Source: Apus apus (lineage: Eukaryota > Chordata > Aves > Apodiformes > Apodidae). Taken from it: a stretch of DNA of 64,000 nucleotides. The notes below the pieces were generated by a model. It did no database searches. It saw only the letters and a program-made list of their open reading frames with translations, and was not told where the DNA came from. Of this stretch, positions 1-39,698 are shown piece after piece (the first letter of the stretch is position 1; each line of letters starts with the position of its first letter). The translations under genes were made by a program, and so were the position numbers. Location: NCBI RefSeq assembly GCF_020740795.1, contig NC_067289.1:24664608-24728607 (forward strand), in the 5' to 3' direction.

Positions 1-1231
1 GGGGCCATGGAGACCTACCCTTGATCTTGGCTTTGTTACTAGTTTTATGCACACTAGAGCATTCCAGTTATTTGTGTTTAAGTCGATTTAAAATCACATG
101 ATTGTCAAGTGCCTCAGTGTAAGCTGCAAATAGCTATTTATACAAACCATGCTTGGCATTTTTAAAATGCTGGTTTTTTATAATCATAATTTCTAGCATT
201 TTTGTACCATTTCAGTGAAGATACTGTGCTAGATTTTGTTTTTCAGACTTCATACATTGAAATCATGTGACCTTTTGACATTTTTTAAGAAACCACATGC
301 ACCTGGGGTTGGGTTAAATGTCAGACCCTTATCTCTTTCTAAAACAAATTATCTACATTCTTTCAACCTGTTGAAGGCATTTTAACCACAGGAGTGAATG
401 TAAAATGTATTTCAATTCTGTTAAGGAAGTTCCTATTTAGATGTAATGTTTTTTCATGCTTACAGCGTCAAAAGATAAGCCAACTGAAAAGTAGTTTTTG
501 CAAAAAAAACCCAAATAATAATAATTTGAAGGACACACTCTTCACTGTTGATGGTGTTTCAAGCTTTTTCATGTTTTAACTGTGCTTCTCTGAGGTTTGA
601 TGAAGCTTGTAAAGTAAGACACATATTCTAGTTTGAAATATGCAAGCTGAATTTTCATTGATTATGTTTTTTAGAGGTTCTGGTACAGTATAAAAATACA
701 GCTGAGCCCCCATGGAATAATTGTCTTCTTGTATTTGTGTTTTAAGATAAGATCCTGTGAGGCTCAGAAACCCTTTAAACTTGACATTTATAGGATCAGA
801 TTCCCACAGACCCCTCTGTAAGCTACTGACATACCTGGGATCAGAGTAGGATTCTGCAATGATTATGTTATTTAAGAGAGGTATATCATGTTGAAGCTGG
901 TTTTTCACTTCCTTTATCATCTCCCTGAGAAATGACAGGATTCCCATTGCTAACATTCTTTCTCCTCATTCCACTCTTTGTATTAGAAATAAATTTTCAG
1001 GCTCTTATCTTCAGATGATGATCCACATGCCTGTTCTATCTTTGGATTTTTATTCACTACAAAAACACAAACATACATTTTTCCCTTTCTTAGCTTTTTC
1101 AGTACTTATATGGAGCTTTGTGGCCACATGTCCTTCCATCATGCTGTTGTATGGAAGGAAGTCAGTGTGACCCCATAGTCTCTATTTTATTCAGCCTCAA
1201 GCTTTAATATTGCAGCTGTGGCTACATTGTT

Positions 1232-1405
1232 CTACCCTGGCCCAGGTTGCCCAGGGAAGCTGTGGCTGCCCCATCCCTGGCAGTGTTGAAGGGCAGGTTG
1301 GATGGGGCTTGGAGCAGCCTGGGCTGGTGGGAGGTGTCCCTGCCCACTCAGGGGGGTTGGGTGAGCTTTCAGGTCCCTTCCAACTCAAACCATTCTATGA
1401 TTCTT
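1232..1405 (+). repeat. CR1 LINE 3' end
   Basis: Contains the CR1 tail block GTTGAAGGGCAGGTTGGATG, then GGTGGGAGGTGTCCCTGCCC, and ends GGTCCCTTCCAAC...ACCATTCTATGATTCTTT. Plus-strand orientation, heavily 5' truncated. Confidence 0.92.
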
Positions 1406-1467
1406 TGAGCCTTCTTCATCCTTAGATTATCTTAATATTCTTCCTCTTATTCCTCCTTTCCGAAAGG

Positions 1468-3290
1468 TTTTTTTTTTAAAAATGCTTTATTTGCAATCCT
1501 TTGGGCTTCCAGCTGACAGTGCCCTGATCTGTTTTGCTGAGGTGATTTCTTTTGATGCATCTCTTTGGTATATGCTGGTAGCCCACATGATTATGCTTAA
1601 AGCAGGATTTCTCTGAGTTCTGTGAAGTACACATTGCAGCAAGTTCCGTGCTCCTTTGGAGAGAGCCACAGGGTTATAGAGAGCAGGATGTCTAAAGTAC
1701 TGAAGGTCCACAATTGAAAGAAAACATGGCTGTACCAGCATGAATTTTTGAAGTGTTTTGTAGACCCTGACACTGAAGCTGTTTGAGGTGAGGTCTGTAG
1801 TGGCAGTGGTGCCACCTGCACTGAGTCCTTCTCAGGCCCAACATCTGGTTAGCAGGACCTCTGCTGAGCCCACAGTTGAATAGCCTCTCCTGAGATGTCT
1901 CTCCAACATTGCTACTGTTGAGGTTTGTAAACCACTGGCTCTTTAACCCTTTTAAGTCCTCTATGGAATTGAGTGTGTTGGTCAAGCTGAAAATCAAGTG
2001 GAGTGCAGGTGTGCCTTTCTCACTACAACCAAGATTATTGTGTAGCACCATTTCTGCAGCTTATCCCACCAGTGAAGCTGGCAGCTTTGCTGGTAACTTG
2101 TACTCCAGGGTCTGGAGATCTTCAGGGCAAGCAAGCTTCATGGATCCACCCCAAGTGTTGAAGTGCTAGGGCAGCTCCTTCAATCCTTGTAACTGTTTGG
2201 TGTCCCTAATTCCAGTCAGGACAAGAGTAATTCCTCGCAGGAAAGTAATATTTTAAATCCTTAAGATGACTTTATTTCTTGTGCCATGAAAATTTTCTTG
2301 AAGAGCACTTGGTGAAGGACCTCACCATAACCTGTATGGAAATACACACCAACTGTGCAGACCAAGTCATTGCTCTCAAAGTGCTTTTTGATTCTCAGTG
2401 AAGCCCAGACTTCCTGTTATCAAAGAAGATGACACTTACTTATCATTTAAATATCATTATCCACAGACCTAGTGTTTCTGTGCCACACATTCTACCAGTT
2501 CACCTCAGATGGATTTCTAGTCCTTCGGGTCATTTCTGCCTCCTGCCTTGCAGATTTTATTTGTCCTCTAGTGCTCATAAGACCTTACCTCCAGGAACTA
2601 CTTACCTTTTGGCCCTGCTGACTTTCTGATGGGCTTCCAGTAGCCACTATGTTGAATGATCACCAAGGAGTAACATGAAGAACTGGTGTCTACGTTGCCT
2701 TTTTGGGTTAATAGAAGGAAAATCACAACCATTGCAATGCAAATGGTGTCATGACAACGTACTGCTTGTGAAGTGGAACTTCTGAAGGGACAGCTGCATT
2801 CCACATGGAGCTCCTATTTTTTGTGCTGCTCCAGAGACACATAAACGGTCTGGATTAATGTTTCTGCTCCTGTGCAAGTCTCACCCAGACTGACTGAAGC
2901 AATTGCTGAAGTGTCTGCTGTGGCTGGCAGCGTGGGGGTGGCAGCTCTGTCACCCTCCCCCTCAACCCCCTGTGCTCCTTGGCCTTGGGAACGATTCCTT
3001 GGGGATGAACATCTGCCAGCAGAGCACTGAGACGGGAAAAGCCCACCCTGCCTGCTTCATGCTGCTCCTCCTGCTTGACATCTTCCCTCAGTTCACCTTT
3101 TTTGCATTTCTCCCTTCTTTTCTCAGAGAGTATTTGTTCCTGAAGCATTTTCACCAATGCAGAACTGGCTGCAGTTTGTCTCTTCTGCTGAATGTTCCTT
3201 TCCACAGCCATGCAGTGTGTTGGCAGCCTTTTCCCAACCAAGTTCTTGTTAAGTGCAGAAGGAAATGAGTTAACTTAGCTCCTGCTGTTA
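1468..3290 (-). pseudogene. Probable old processed retrocopy, source gene not recognised
   Basis: Read on the minus strand, the segment ends with AATAAA (plus-strand TTTATT, about 1488-1493) followed roughly 10 bases later by a run of ten A (1469-1478). A genomically encoded tail just after a polyadenylation signal is the mark of a reverse-transcribed mRNA. Upstream on the minus strand is an open stretch of about 128 codons (2855-3241 and a little beyond) with a charged, coiled-coil-like part (NIQQKRQTAASSALVKMLQE, then SEKRREKCKKGELREDVKQE). A second open stretch (1487-1741) runs to a stop overlapping the AATAAA. Between them the frames are broken. I could not identify the parent gene. The 5' boundary is a guess, and target-site duplications were not determined. 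Confidence 0.4.
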
Positions 3291-4508
3291 AGCCCTGGAA
3301 ATTGTGGTTAAGTAGTCAGCCATCATAAAAAAGTTAAACATTTGGTTTAAATATAAAAGTCTTCTGATTGTTCAATCAGCATTAGAGCAGGACAAAAATT
3401 AGTTTATTTAGAATTTCTGTACAGCTGGTGACAGAATTTATGTCATTTTCAACCTAAATTGCTGCCAGTAGGAAAAGAGCTGGTGCCAGATTTACTTACT
3501 GTGTGTTGTATGTTTCTATGAGTTGTCTTCTGTAATGGTTGAGGACTTGTTTTTTAAAAGTTCCATCATTCTGTATTTTTAAATAACATAAAATAAATGC
3601 CTTCCTAAAAGAAGATATGCAAAGTTAAAAAAATATTCAGAAGCAGTGACAGCAGATCTCAGTTCAGAGTTTGAATATCTGGGAGCTCAAATCAAGTTTA
3701 GTGGCCATCCAAAAATCAGAGCTTTGTTCAGAGAGAAAATTCAAAGGCTTACGTGGTAAGATACTAGATGATGATGGTAGTTGATATAGCAGTTTAATCA
3801 CTTAAGTGTCTAAATATCACAAAAATATTCCCATGAAAAGGTATTCCTCAGTCATTTTTTGAAATGGAACTTCACATGCCAAAAGTGGATCTGAAAATTT
3901 TACCCTGTAAGAGCATTTTTTGAGCCTTTGGGGTTTTTCTTACCCTGAAGGATAGAGGTAAAAAAAAATAATATACCTATTTTCTCTGTTTTAATTAATT
4001 TGATCAATTTGATACTTAGTTATCAGCTGAAGTTTGCATGGCTCCCTAAGAAGTGCACATCTCTGAGAATTTAGGAGGATTTCTTTCCATTTTCCTCTTA
4101 TAAAATGATGAAATAGTCAAATACCAATACTTAGGTGGTAACAGTTGCTCTTCCTGAGGTTTCTTACTTCTCAAATGGAACTTTTGGGGTTGTGTTCATG
4201 TAAGTGTGCCCTTAGTGCCACTGGAGGTTGGTGGGGCTGTCCTGCCTCCAGACCCATTCCAGCAGGAGGTGATGTCCTTCAGCTCCCGAGGTGTCTCTGT
4301 GAGCTCCACGTGGGTAGCTCGAGGTACCCTGGGTGCATCAGATCACATCAGTGCTTGTGTTTAGACAATCCAGTCGTGGCTTCAAAGGCCTCATTTCCAT
4401 CAGTGAGAATATTAAGTGTATTGGAGAAAAGCAGATGCTTGGAATAAGCCTTTTCTTTCCCATTTCAGGAGATATGGAAGCAAGTCCAAGGAAGCACAAC
4501 CAAGGAGG

Positions 4509-4668
4509 TTGTGGCTGACCTCTCCCTGGAGGTGTTGAAGGGCAGGTTGGATGAGGCTTGTGCAGCCTGGTCGGGTGGGAGGTGTCCCTGCTCCTGGCAG
4601 GGAGGTTGGGACCTGATGATCTTGAAGGTCCCTTCCAACCTTCACCATTCTGTGATTCTGTGATTCTA
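4509..4668 (+). repeat. CR1 LINE 3' end
   Basis: CR1 tail with GTTGAAGGGCAGGTTGGATG and GATGATCTTGAAGGTCCCTT, ending in two copies of the terminal octamer (TCTGTGAT). The terminal repeat marks the intact 3' end. Confidence 0.93.
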
Positions 4669-6090
4669 AGTTGTTAAAAAAATAAAAGCAATGGTCTTAC
4701 AGGGACTTGCTGTGCAGTCTCCCTCCTGGCAGTTTTATCCCCTGTTTCCACATCTTGCCCTGAGGAGACCATCCTGAAGTTGCTGTGCTTTGTTCCAGGG
4801 CTTTTGCTATGATAGAAATTTACTCTTTACTTAATTTTCTTAGTTTTATTTGCAAGGAATCAAGTAGTGTGACACTTTGATTCTTCTTCTTCAGGGGAGA
4901 TTAATCCTGTCAAGTACTATGGAAAATATTTGCATAGTTGGCAGGTCTGATTTATTTTTTTAAATATTTTTTTTTCCTGGATGCTTTTTCCATGTAATTT
5001 CTTACTTCTGTTTTCAAAAAAAGGTCACTTGAAAACTGCAACATAACATGATTTTAAAACAGAACAGTCAGCTTTAGTCTAGATAAATCATTCTGGAGTT
5101 TTCAGTCCGCAAAAAGATGTTTTCAACTCATTGGGAGAAATCTGTGAAGTCTGTGGGCCACTCTTTCTAGTTCTGCTTGTTGTCATTGGTTTTGTAAAGC
5201 TGCTTGTTCATGGGATGTTTGGGGTTTTGTTAGAAGCTTAACTGTGGAGCCTAAACTCTCATATTTTTCTGCTCAATTATACCTTGGAATAAGTTGGGCA
5301 TATTTTTCTTTTAAAAGTGGGGAAACAAAAACAATTGGGAGTATATACTCAAGGTTCAGTGAAGCTGAAGAAAGAAAATTGTCTAGTTATGAAGATGATT
5401 TGCCTCAAGAAGAAATCTTATAATAGAAGAAATTTGGTGATTTTAGTTCTTTCAGAGGTGGTTTTAGAGAGGGTATGAAATGAAGAAGCAAGTGTTAAAT
5501 GTAGTCAGAGTCTGCTGGGACAGACCAGGACTTAAAGGTTGGGTGATGCAATGAAAAAAGGGATAGGTACAGTATGAGAAGAGGAGATCCCTGTAGCAGC
5601 AATAAAGTCATACACATTTTCAGTTACCCAGATGTAGTGTTGAACAAGCCACCAATTCATTGTTTGCTTTGCAGAGAGTTGATTTGTTCAGAGCTCAGAG
5701 TGGTCCCGTTGAACGTGGTAGGTGCTTGATGGTTTACTCAAGTGAATTCTCCAGGACTTTACCCTAGGTCTCTTTATTTCTTTGAGGAGTGATGGGAGGG
5801 CATGGAGCATGAGCTGAAGTCTGTGGAGTTGTCTTTCTGTGTTGTGTCTGTCTCTTCCTTCTGCTCCTGTGGTTCTCTAAAACATGAGGTGAAGCCATAA
5901 ATGTGGCCCTGAGTGCAGGCAGGCAAGTGTGGAGGACAAATGTTTGCCCCTGGTTTGGCTTTCTGCCACTCCTGAATTTATCATGCATGGTTTTAAGTAA
6001 CCAGCCTGAAATGGCTGTAGCAGTTCCTGCATAATTCAATCAGTTAAGACATAAGAAGTGTGGTTTTTTTCCCTTTTATTCTGCTTGCAG

Positions 6091-32940
<26,850 letters not shown>

Positions 32941-34135
32941 CTGTCCTTTTGGTCACCTTAGGAAGTGCTTCTTGCAGATTTTATACTGGCAGATTTTGAC
33001 AAACATGATTTTTTTTTTTGCCACAGCAAACCTTTTGTGGGGAACAGAAGTGGGGATTGGTATAGTTCCTGGTAATTGTTGGATGACAAGCAGAATTCTG
33101 TATTTACTACAGCCTCATTTTGAGGTGGGTTTATGCTGTGGTGCCCTAGCTCCAGTGAGTGGCTACGTTGTAGTCCATAATACTTGTATGAGAAAAGAGG
33201 AAAATTAACTGTCTTTCCATTACTGGCTTCTAAATTTTCACCACCATTCAAATGATTTAACCTTGGTTGCCTCTAATTAAGTACCAATTTCCCTGTTTAA
33301 CCACCTAGTTAAGTAGTTTGCTTAATTCTGCAACTTCAGGGACCTCTGAAAAGACCTGTTTAAATGGCCCTACATTTCTCAGACTGTAAGTGCTGAAAAT
33401 TGAAAAAGGAGCTTGCACCTATAAAGAGCAAAAGAATGTTTCCCCCACAGTTAAGGTAATATATATTTCTGCTGTAGCAGGTTCTTTAATACCTTCTTTC
33501 AGGTTACTTCAGCCATTCAGGTTTGTCACTGTAGCAGACTATTTAGCAAGAAAGGGTATTAAACAATTTAAGTAGTTTAAAATGCTATGGAATGTGCTTT
33601 CAGAGGGGTTTGAGGTAACAAGCAGCACTGTTGATTGGGTTTGTAGCATCTGACATGTGCAATTGACACCAGTAAGGAGAGCTTCCTTAAGGTTAAAGTT
33701 TCTTGTTAAATTAAAGTAAGGAAGAGCTTTCCACATAATTTTTTTTCTGCCCCAGGCACCTGATTTGAAAATACTGGGTTTTAGATTTGTATTCTTTCAC
33801 CAAGATTTGGTGAAAGACTTTGTCTTTGTTTTACACAGGAAAGTGGCTGCAGATGTTGGAAGTTCTTTGCAGGAGCTTTTTGCCTTATAAATATGTGAGC
33901 AGGTTATTCATAACTGACATTGTATCATATGTATCTTTCAAATGTTGCCATCAAAATGTTAAATATCTGTGTATTTGAAATATTCCTCAATTTTGTAAAT
34001 CTTTACATGACACTTTTTTGGCAAAGTTATACATTTCTTAATAAAAACAAGTAAAGGTGCATCTAACAGATGATGCACGAGGTGATCTCCAGTGGTTTTA
34101 CCTGTTAAATAAAAGAACACTTTGGATGTAGCTCA
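32941..34135 (+). other. IFT80: IFT80 3' UTR with two polyadenylation signals
   Basis: About 1.2 kb follows the stop codon without another coding exon. AATAAA occurs at 34040-34045 and again at 34108-34113. The second is followed by GT-rich sequence (GATGTCCTGGTGTCCTG region near 34150), as expected downstream of a cleavage site. The exact cleavage point cannot be seen from genomic sequence alone, so the end given is approximate. Confidence 0.7.
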
Positions 34136-37100
34136 TTTGAAGCTCTGCGATGTCCTGGTGTCCTGACAAGTGGTCAAGTGAACACCTTCACCTCCCATTG
34201 ACTGGCAGAAAGCACTTGCTAGCTCCAGAATGAACCCAAAAATATCACTAATGGCAAGTGTTTAATGTTAAATTGATGAAGCCTGGCTCAGGTTTGTAAT
34301 GCAAGGTAAGTGATTTCTGAAGACCAGGCTGGTGGTGATACCAAGTTCAGGGCCTCAGCTCCATCTTGCTCTTCTATTCTTGGGCCAGCTGGAAGTACAG
34401 CAGAGGCAGCAGATTGACTGCAGCTCGTTAGAGATGCCTGGTGCTGCAATTAACCCTTGCAAGGAGGAGCTGCAAGGGTGGGATGGAGGCCCCATTGGCC
34501 AAGGTACGGTCTGAGACCGACTGTCCCTCAGGTGGGTGGCATTCACAGAAGGTGACACCACAAGTTCTTCAAGCTGGGTCTCATGTCACTATTAATGATA
34601 AGGTGATGTAGGTGGTGGGAAAGGCTGATTAGTTCCCAGGCCAAAGCACAATGAAGACCTTAAGGTGTTTATTACTGATCAGATCTATTTTATCTATTTT
34701 ATCTATTATCTATTTATTTTATCTGTTTTAATACAACACTACATGTTGTATTAAACAGAAAACCAAAGAATAAAAACCCCAAATGTTGTGGAAAAGCACT
34801 GTTTATTTTTTTCTTTTTTTTTACCAGGTTCTAATATGCAGGTAACCTGGTACAATTCCAACCTTGGGTATGAAATCAAAGGGTCAGGATATTCTTGGAA
34901 GAAAATGTTCTATGGCTTCCCTGGGATCGTGGCAGGGTTTTTCCACAGCACATCTGCAGTTCCAAGAAAAACCCAAGATATTTTTGAACTAGTTTGCCTG
35001 GGGGTTTTAAAGTTCTGCATTGCATTTGCCTGTACCTGTTTGCAGTCATTTTTCATCATTTTGGTCATTTAATGTCATCTGTTAAGTAAAAAGAAATACC
35101 AGAAGGATGCAGAGGTTTCAGGTATGTCCATGGGCTTGACCACAGTGGATTCTCTCTGGTTTTAAGAAGGGAGCTTCAAGTGGTTATGGGAAGAATATAT
35201 CTTTAAGTGAGGTAAAAGGAAAAGCTGAGGTGAGTGTTTAAAAGCCTTAATGGAATCAGGAATGCAATATACTGAGAAAATGTTGTGTGCATTAGGTAGC
35301 TTGTCTGTCTTTTAAACTTCCAAACATGACCAATGTTGCACTGGGTTCTCCTCCCTGCAAGGGACTGGGATCTGCTGCTGTTTCCCTACTTGAAACCTTT
35401 CATAAAATGTACAGGTGTGAAAAATGGAGGAAGTGCTTGGAAATCAGACTGATCTGCCTGGTGCTGGAGCTGCTCCCAGCCTGGTGAGAAGAAAAGTATG
35501 TCCGTGCTGGTGGAGATCACTGACACTGCTTCTTGAAAATGTAAATAAAGCAGGAGACATCTTCTCTTGGAGCCTTCCCTGGGTGTGCAAGCCTCAGACA
35601 AATCAGTCATTGCACACGATTGCTCCTTCAGGAATTGGGGTTTTTTTGGGTTGACACATCTGCAGTGAAGTACTCAACTGGTCATCAGTTTTTCCAAATC
35701 CTCTCTGACTCATCCTGCTTTCATTCCAGATGTTAATCAATGGTTTTCCATATAAATCAACCAATCTGCATAGTCATTTCTGTTGAAAATAGAGCAGACA
35801 AAATTCTCTGTAAGCAAAAAGTAGATATGTGGCATGATTCTCCAGTTTCAGGTATTGGCTGGTTTCTACTGATGACTGTGGGGCTCAGGTCAGCTGGATT
35901 TGTTTTTATCTTGCTTCTTCATAGAAATAAGAGTTTACAATAAAAAAACTCAAGGCCAACTGTCAGTTAATGACAGGAGAGCATAAACTCTCTTTTATTT
36001 CGTAAATTAATAAGAATATGACCAATTAAAAAGAAGAATTTAGGGTGGATTGTGATGTAGGTAGAAACAAAAGCAAAGTAGAAAATCCTTTGGAAAGAGT
36101 TATAACAACCAGAAAAGGTAAAAATAGAGAAAATAGACAGTACTGCCTGGTAAATCCCTGATCACAATGCCCAAGACCTGGCAGAGCATTCCACATGTGC
36201 TGCTTTTTATGGACCACAGATAATCCAGCTGGACTCACTGAGGTTACTGACTGCGTGGGAGACTAAACCTTTCCCTCCTGTTTGCCTGCTCTTTTCCCTT
36301 TGGGTTGGAATTTGAGCTTTCCTCTCTGGTCCCACCCCTGCAGCTGCAGACCAAGAGCTGGGCAGGACCAGGTTTCCACTGGTTTGAGCTGAGGGTGTGT
36401 AAATGATGCAGATCTCTGTCGAAGCAGACAAGAAGGACTGCTTGGAGAGCACAGGAGAGCCCAGGCAGGACGTGGCTGCTGCTGCTGCTGCTCTGAAACA
36501 GGACAGATTTCAGTGACAGCAAAGTGTGGTGTCCTGAGAAGCCAGTTTGGCTTCTTAAAGTTGTTTTCAGTTGCCTTGTTCACTTCAGAACAGTCCAAGT
36601 TACAAATAACTAATAATGGCAATGCTAGAAGCTTTCTTAAACAAACTTAATTCTTGATTATGCTACCCAGATACAGGGTGAAAATGGGGAGAAAATGGGC
36701 AGTTTGGGTTTTTTATATTTCAGGATTGATATTTTGAAACTTCCATTTCTTTTGTGAGATCAGAGATACTGCTTTTATTCAGCAGCTCCAAAACCAGTTG
36801 TCGTTTCATGACTCCATATGTACAGTTGTGTTGTCCTTGCTGATCAGAATATGAACCTCTAGGATTGGAACTGCAAAAGCTGTAGCAGCATTTGTGGGTT
36901 TTATGCAGGCAAGGGATTGTGCAGATTGTTGTGCACTGTGCTTTCTGTGAGCACAGAGAGGGCAGCTTGTACCTGGTCAGCAGGTACCACTGTTGCCCTG
37001 CTCTCATCTTCCCCTGGGATCATCCCTTTGCCTCCCCCTACAACTGCTCACACTAATGCATCCTCTGCACTGATATTTTTATCGTGTAGGGTATGGGGAA

Positions 37101-38604
37101 AAGTTGGGGAGACTAAAAGTTTTCTTGTGAATTGATTACAAGTAAGAATCTGTTATTTCCAAGGTATATTTTTATTGATCTAATTCGATCAAGGGTTGCC
37201 TCATGCTGTAGAATTTCAGATGCTGAAATATAAACTCTTAGTTTTAATTCAGGTGCCTTCACCCTCCTGTAAAATGTTTCTAATGAGAACTAAGTGGTTC
37301 ATATGAAACATGATGGTCTGATATCTTCAGGGAAATAGAGGGATAGGTTCTTTCTCTGCACAGAGCTCGGCCTGGAACCATTAGATGAAACAGATGTACA
37401 AAGAATATCATGCTTAATTACCTCTGTGTCTTTCATGAAGAATTTTTCCCTTTATGTAAAGAAAAAGTCCTTGGCAGGACTACTTTCTGCAGACAGACCT
37501 TAGTACAGGCAACTGGAACCTCTCCATGAAATTCCTTCAAGCTTTGACCTTCAGTAATTTAATCCAGGGGTGAGTCTGGTGTCTGGTCACTTGGGCATGA
37601 CCACAGGGACTGATACGCCAAGAGTCATGATGATAATTTAAAAAATACACTATTATTTCCTACTGGGAAGGATTTAAAAGGAGTGACATTAGCCAATGTT
37701 AGCACTTGGACTTCAGAAATTAGTTAATACGTTAAACTATGGGTGAGAAGAATGTTTGTCTTTTAAAGGTAATGTAGTCAGTCCACTGGCTTCTGAAATT
37801 TAGAACTATACACATTGAATATTTTCTCTGCCCTTCTGGTTTTTCCCCAAGTGATGCCTTGGGACTTAGTGGAAATCAGTATTTCAGTGTTTTGGCTGAA
37901 AAAGTCAGGTAATTTCTAAAGGAATCAACCTTTCCCCTCCAGTTCTGCTGTCCCTGCAGTGTCAGCACTGTGGGCACTTTGCAGGAGGGAAGGTTTTAGA
38001 AGTTCTCCTGGCTGGGATGGAGAAATGAAAAGGCAGGCTGGGTTCCTTGGGGTTTTTCCCTCTTTGTTAGGAATCCTCAGCATTATTCCCAGTGCCATAA
38101 TCCATCTTTGCACCGGGACCTGTCTTTATGTAACCCAGGAAGCTCCAGGTGACAAAGCACAGCAGGATCAGGTCTGGTTTTGCTGGGTTACAACTGTCCC
38201 AGGCCCTTCTCCTCCTCCTCCAAGCACCTGGGAACATCTTTCTGTCTTGGCATTTTTTGCTGCCATACAGAAATGTTTACAAGCCACAGCAAGAAATATT
38301 TTAAAATTCAGGTGCCCATATCAATACCTACATCCCTATCAGTGTTTGACCCAAAGCTCTGGTTCTGCAGTGTGAGGAACAGCTCTCTGCCACATAAAAT
38401 CATTGGTTGTGAGTGTTCTGCTCACTCTATTTGGAGCCCTTTTTGTGGCACCCACAGAGTCAGGTAACCAGTTTTTCAGAGGGTTTGTGAGCAGGACACC
38501 TGGCAGCAGTTGGCACCAAGGTCTGCTGTGACCTGTGCTGGATTGGGCCATACATTTCCCAGAGCAGAACTGATCCCAGGTCACCTCCATGAAATAAAAA
38601 GCAC
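34136..38604. other. Intergenic spacer between converging IFT80 and C3orf80
   Basis: About 4.5 kb with no gene I can support. It contains a short imprecise repeat of TCTATTTTA units near 34681-34735. No CR1 fragment was noticed here. Open stretches in this spacer lack start context, splice sites or recognisable similarity. Confidence 0.6.
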
Positions 38605-39698
38605 AGTACCAGAAGGTGTTAAAATTTTATTAGCAAGCTTTGGAGGTTGCTCTCCTCCATCTGCCTGGCTGACAGGAGCAAGGCTATGTCCAGCTGTGGC
38701 AATATGCCCAAGGGAGAGGCCTGACCTTGCTTTGCCCCATGCTTGCACCTTCTCCTGCCACCCATGGATGCAGGAGGTGTGAGAATGGTCCCATGAAGCT
38801 GAATTGATGCAGTCATGTCCACACAGACCCTGCACAGGGTCTCCTGCTGCTCCCACAGACGAGCAATCCTGCTGTTCCCAGCATGTGTCCAGGGAAGGGG
38901 AGCTGGAGGTGCTGCACCAAACTGCAACCAGCTCTTCCCACCACCCCATGAGGAGCATGTACTGGAGGTGATGTCATTGTACTGAAGGTGATGTCATCAT
39001 ACTGGAGGTGATACCCCCGAGTCAGTTCCCTCCTGGATGACTTATGCCTCTTCTTAACCAGCCCCTGCTGGGAATCAGAGGCTGAGCTGCAGCCTCTGGC
39101 CACCACGGTGCCCAGCTGATGCTCCTGGAGAGATGAGTTGTAGCTCCCCAGGCTGCAGGTCCCTCCAGCTCTGCAGTGTGTCCTTCTGGGTAGCCCTGCT
39201 GTCCTGCAGGCTGTCCCACTGGGAACACCAGCATCTGCTTCCCAGGCACAGTGGCACGTCCCTCCATGGGCTGTGACATCCAGCATCTCCCTTGTGAGCC
39301 CTCCACATCCCTTCTGTGGAGCCCAGTGTCCAGCACACCATCCCTCCGTGGCCCCTGGGGGACAACCTTCCCAGGGGACAGCGTCTCCCTCAGGGATCCA
39401 CAATGTCCCTCCAGGTGTGTCCTTCCCAGAGATCTCTGTGTTGGGCATCGCATTCCTCCTGGGAACCGCTGATTGTCCCTCTGCTGTCCCCAGCATCCCC
39501 ACCTCCCTGGGTCCCAGCATCCCATCTCCATGGTGTCCCCAGCATCCCATCTCCATGATGTCCCCAGCATCCCATCTCCATGGTGTCCCCAGCATCCCTC
39601 CCGGCGGTGAGCGCTGCGTCCCTTCGAGGACCCGCTGTCCGGCGGCGCGTCCCCCCGCAGCCCCTCCCGCGGGTGCGCAGCGGGCCGGGGTCTCCCCC
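38605..39698 (-). other. C3orf80: Probable 3' UTR of the C3orf80 homologue
   Basis: On the minus strand the only clear polyadenylation signal downstream of the stop is AATAAA at 38626-38631 (plus-strand TTTATT), followed by GGTACTGTGCTTTTTATT, which is suitably T/G-rich. This gives a UTR of about 1.1 kb. It contains the 25-bp tandem repeat at 39516-39597. The end point is inferred. Confidence 0.45.
39516..39597. repeat. 25-bp tandem repeat, just over 3 copies
   Basis: The unit AGCATCCCATCTCCATGGTG+TCCCC repeats at 39516, 39541 and 39566, with a partial copy at 39591. Copies differ at one base. It lies about 100 bases past the C3orf80 stop codon. It keeps long frames open on both strands and so creates spurious ORFs. 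Confidence 0.9.

Larger units (their letters stand above)
1..6090. other. IFT80 intron upstream of the first visible exon
   Basis: Because the exon at 6091 starts inside a codon and nothing resembling earlier IFT80 residues is found here, this stretch is intron. It is AT-rich, with two CR1 3' ends (1232-1405 and 4509-4668) and an antisense retrocopy-like block (about 1468-3290). I looked for the mir-15b/mir-16 hairpins known from the neighbouring SMC4 gene and did not see them. The remaining sequence shows nothing I can name. Confidence 0.8.

Noticed and set aside
1..6090. Searched for earlier IFT80 exons and the mir-15b/mir-16 cluster
   Set aside because: No matching sequence seen; both probably lie left of the window.
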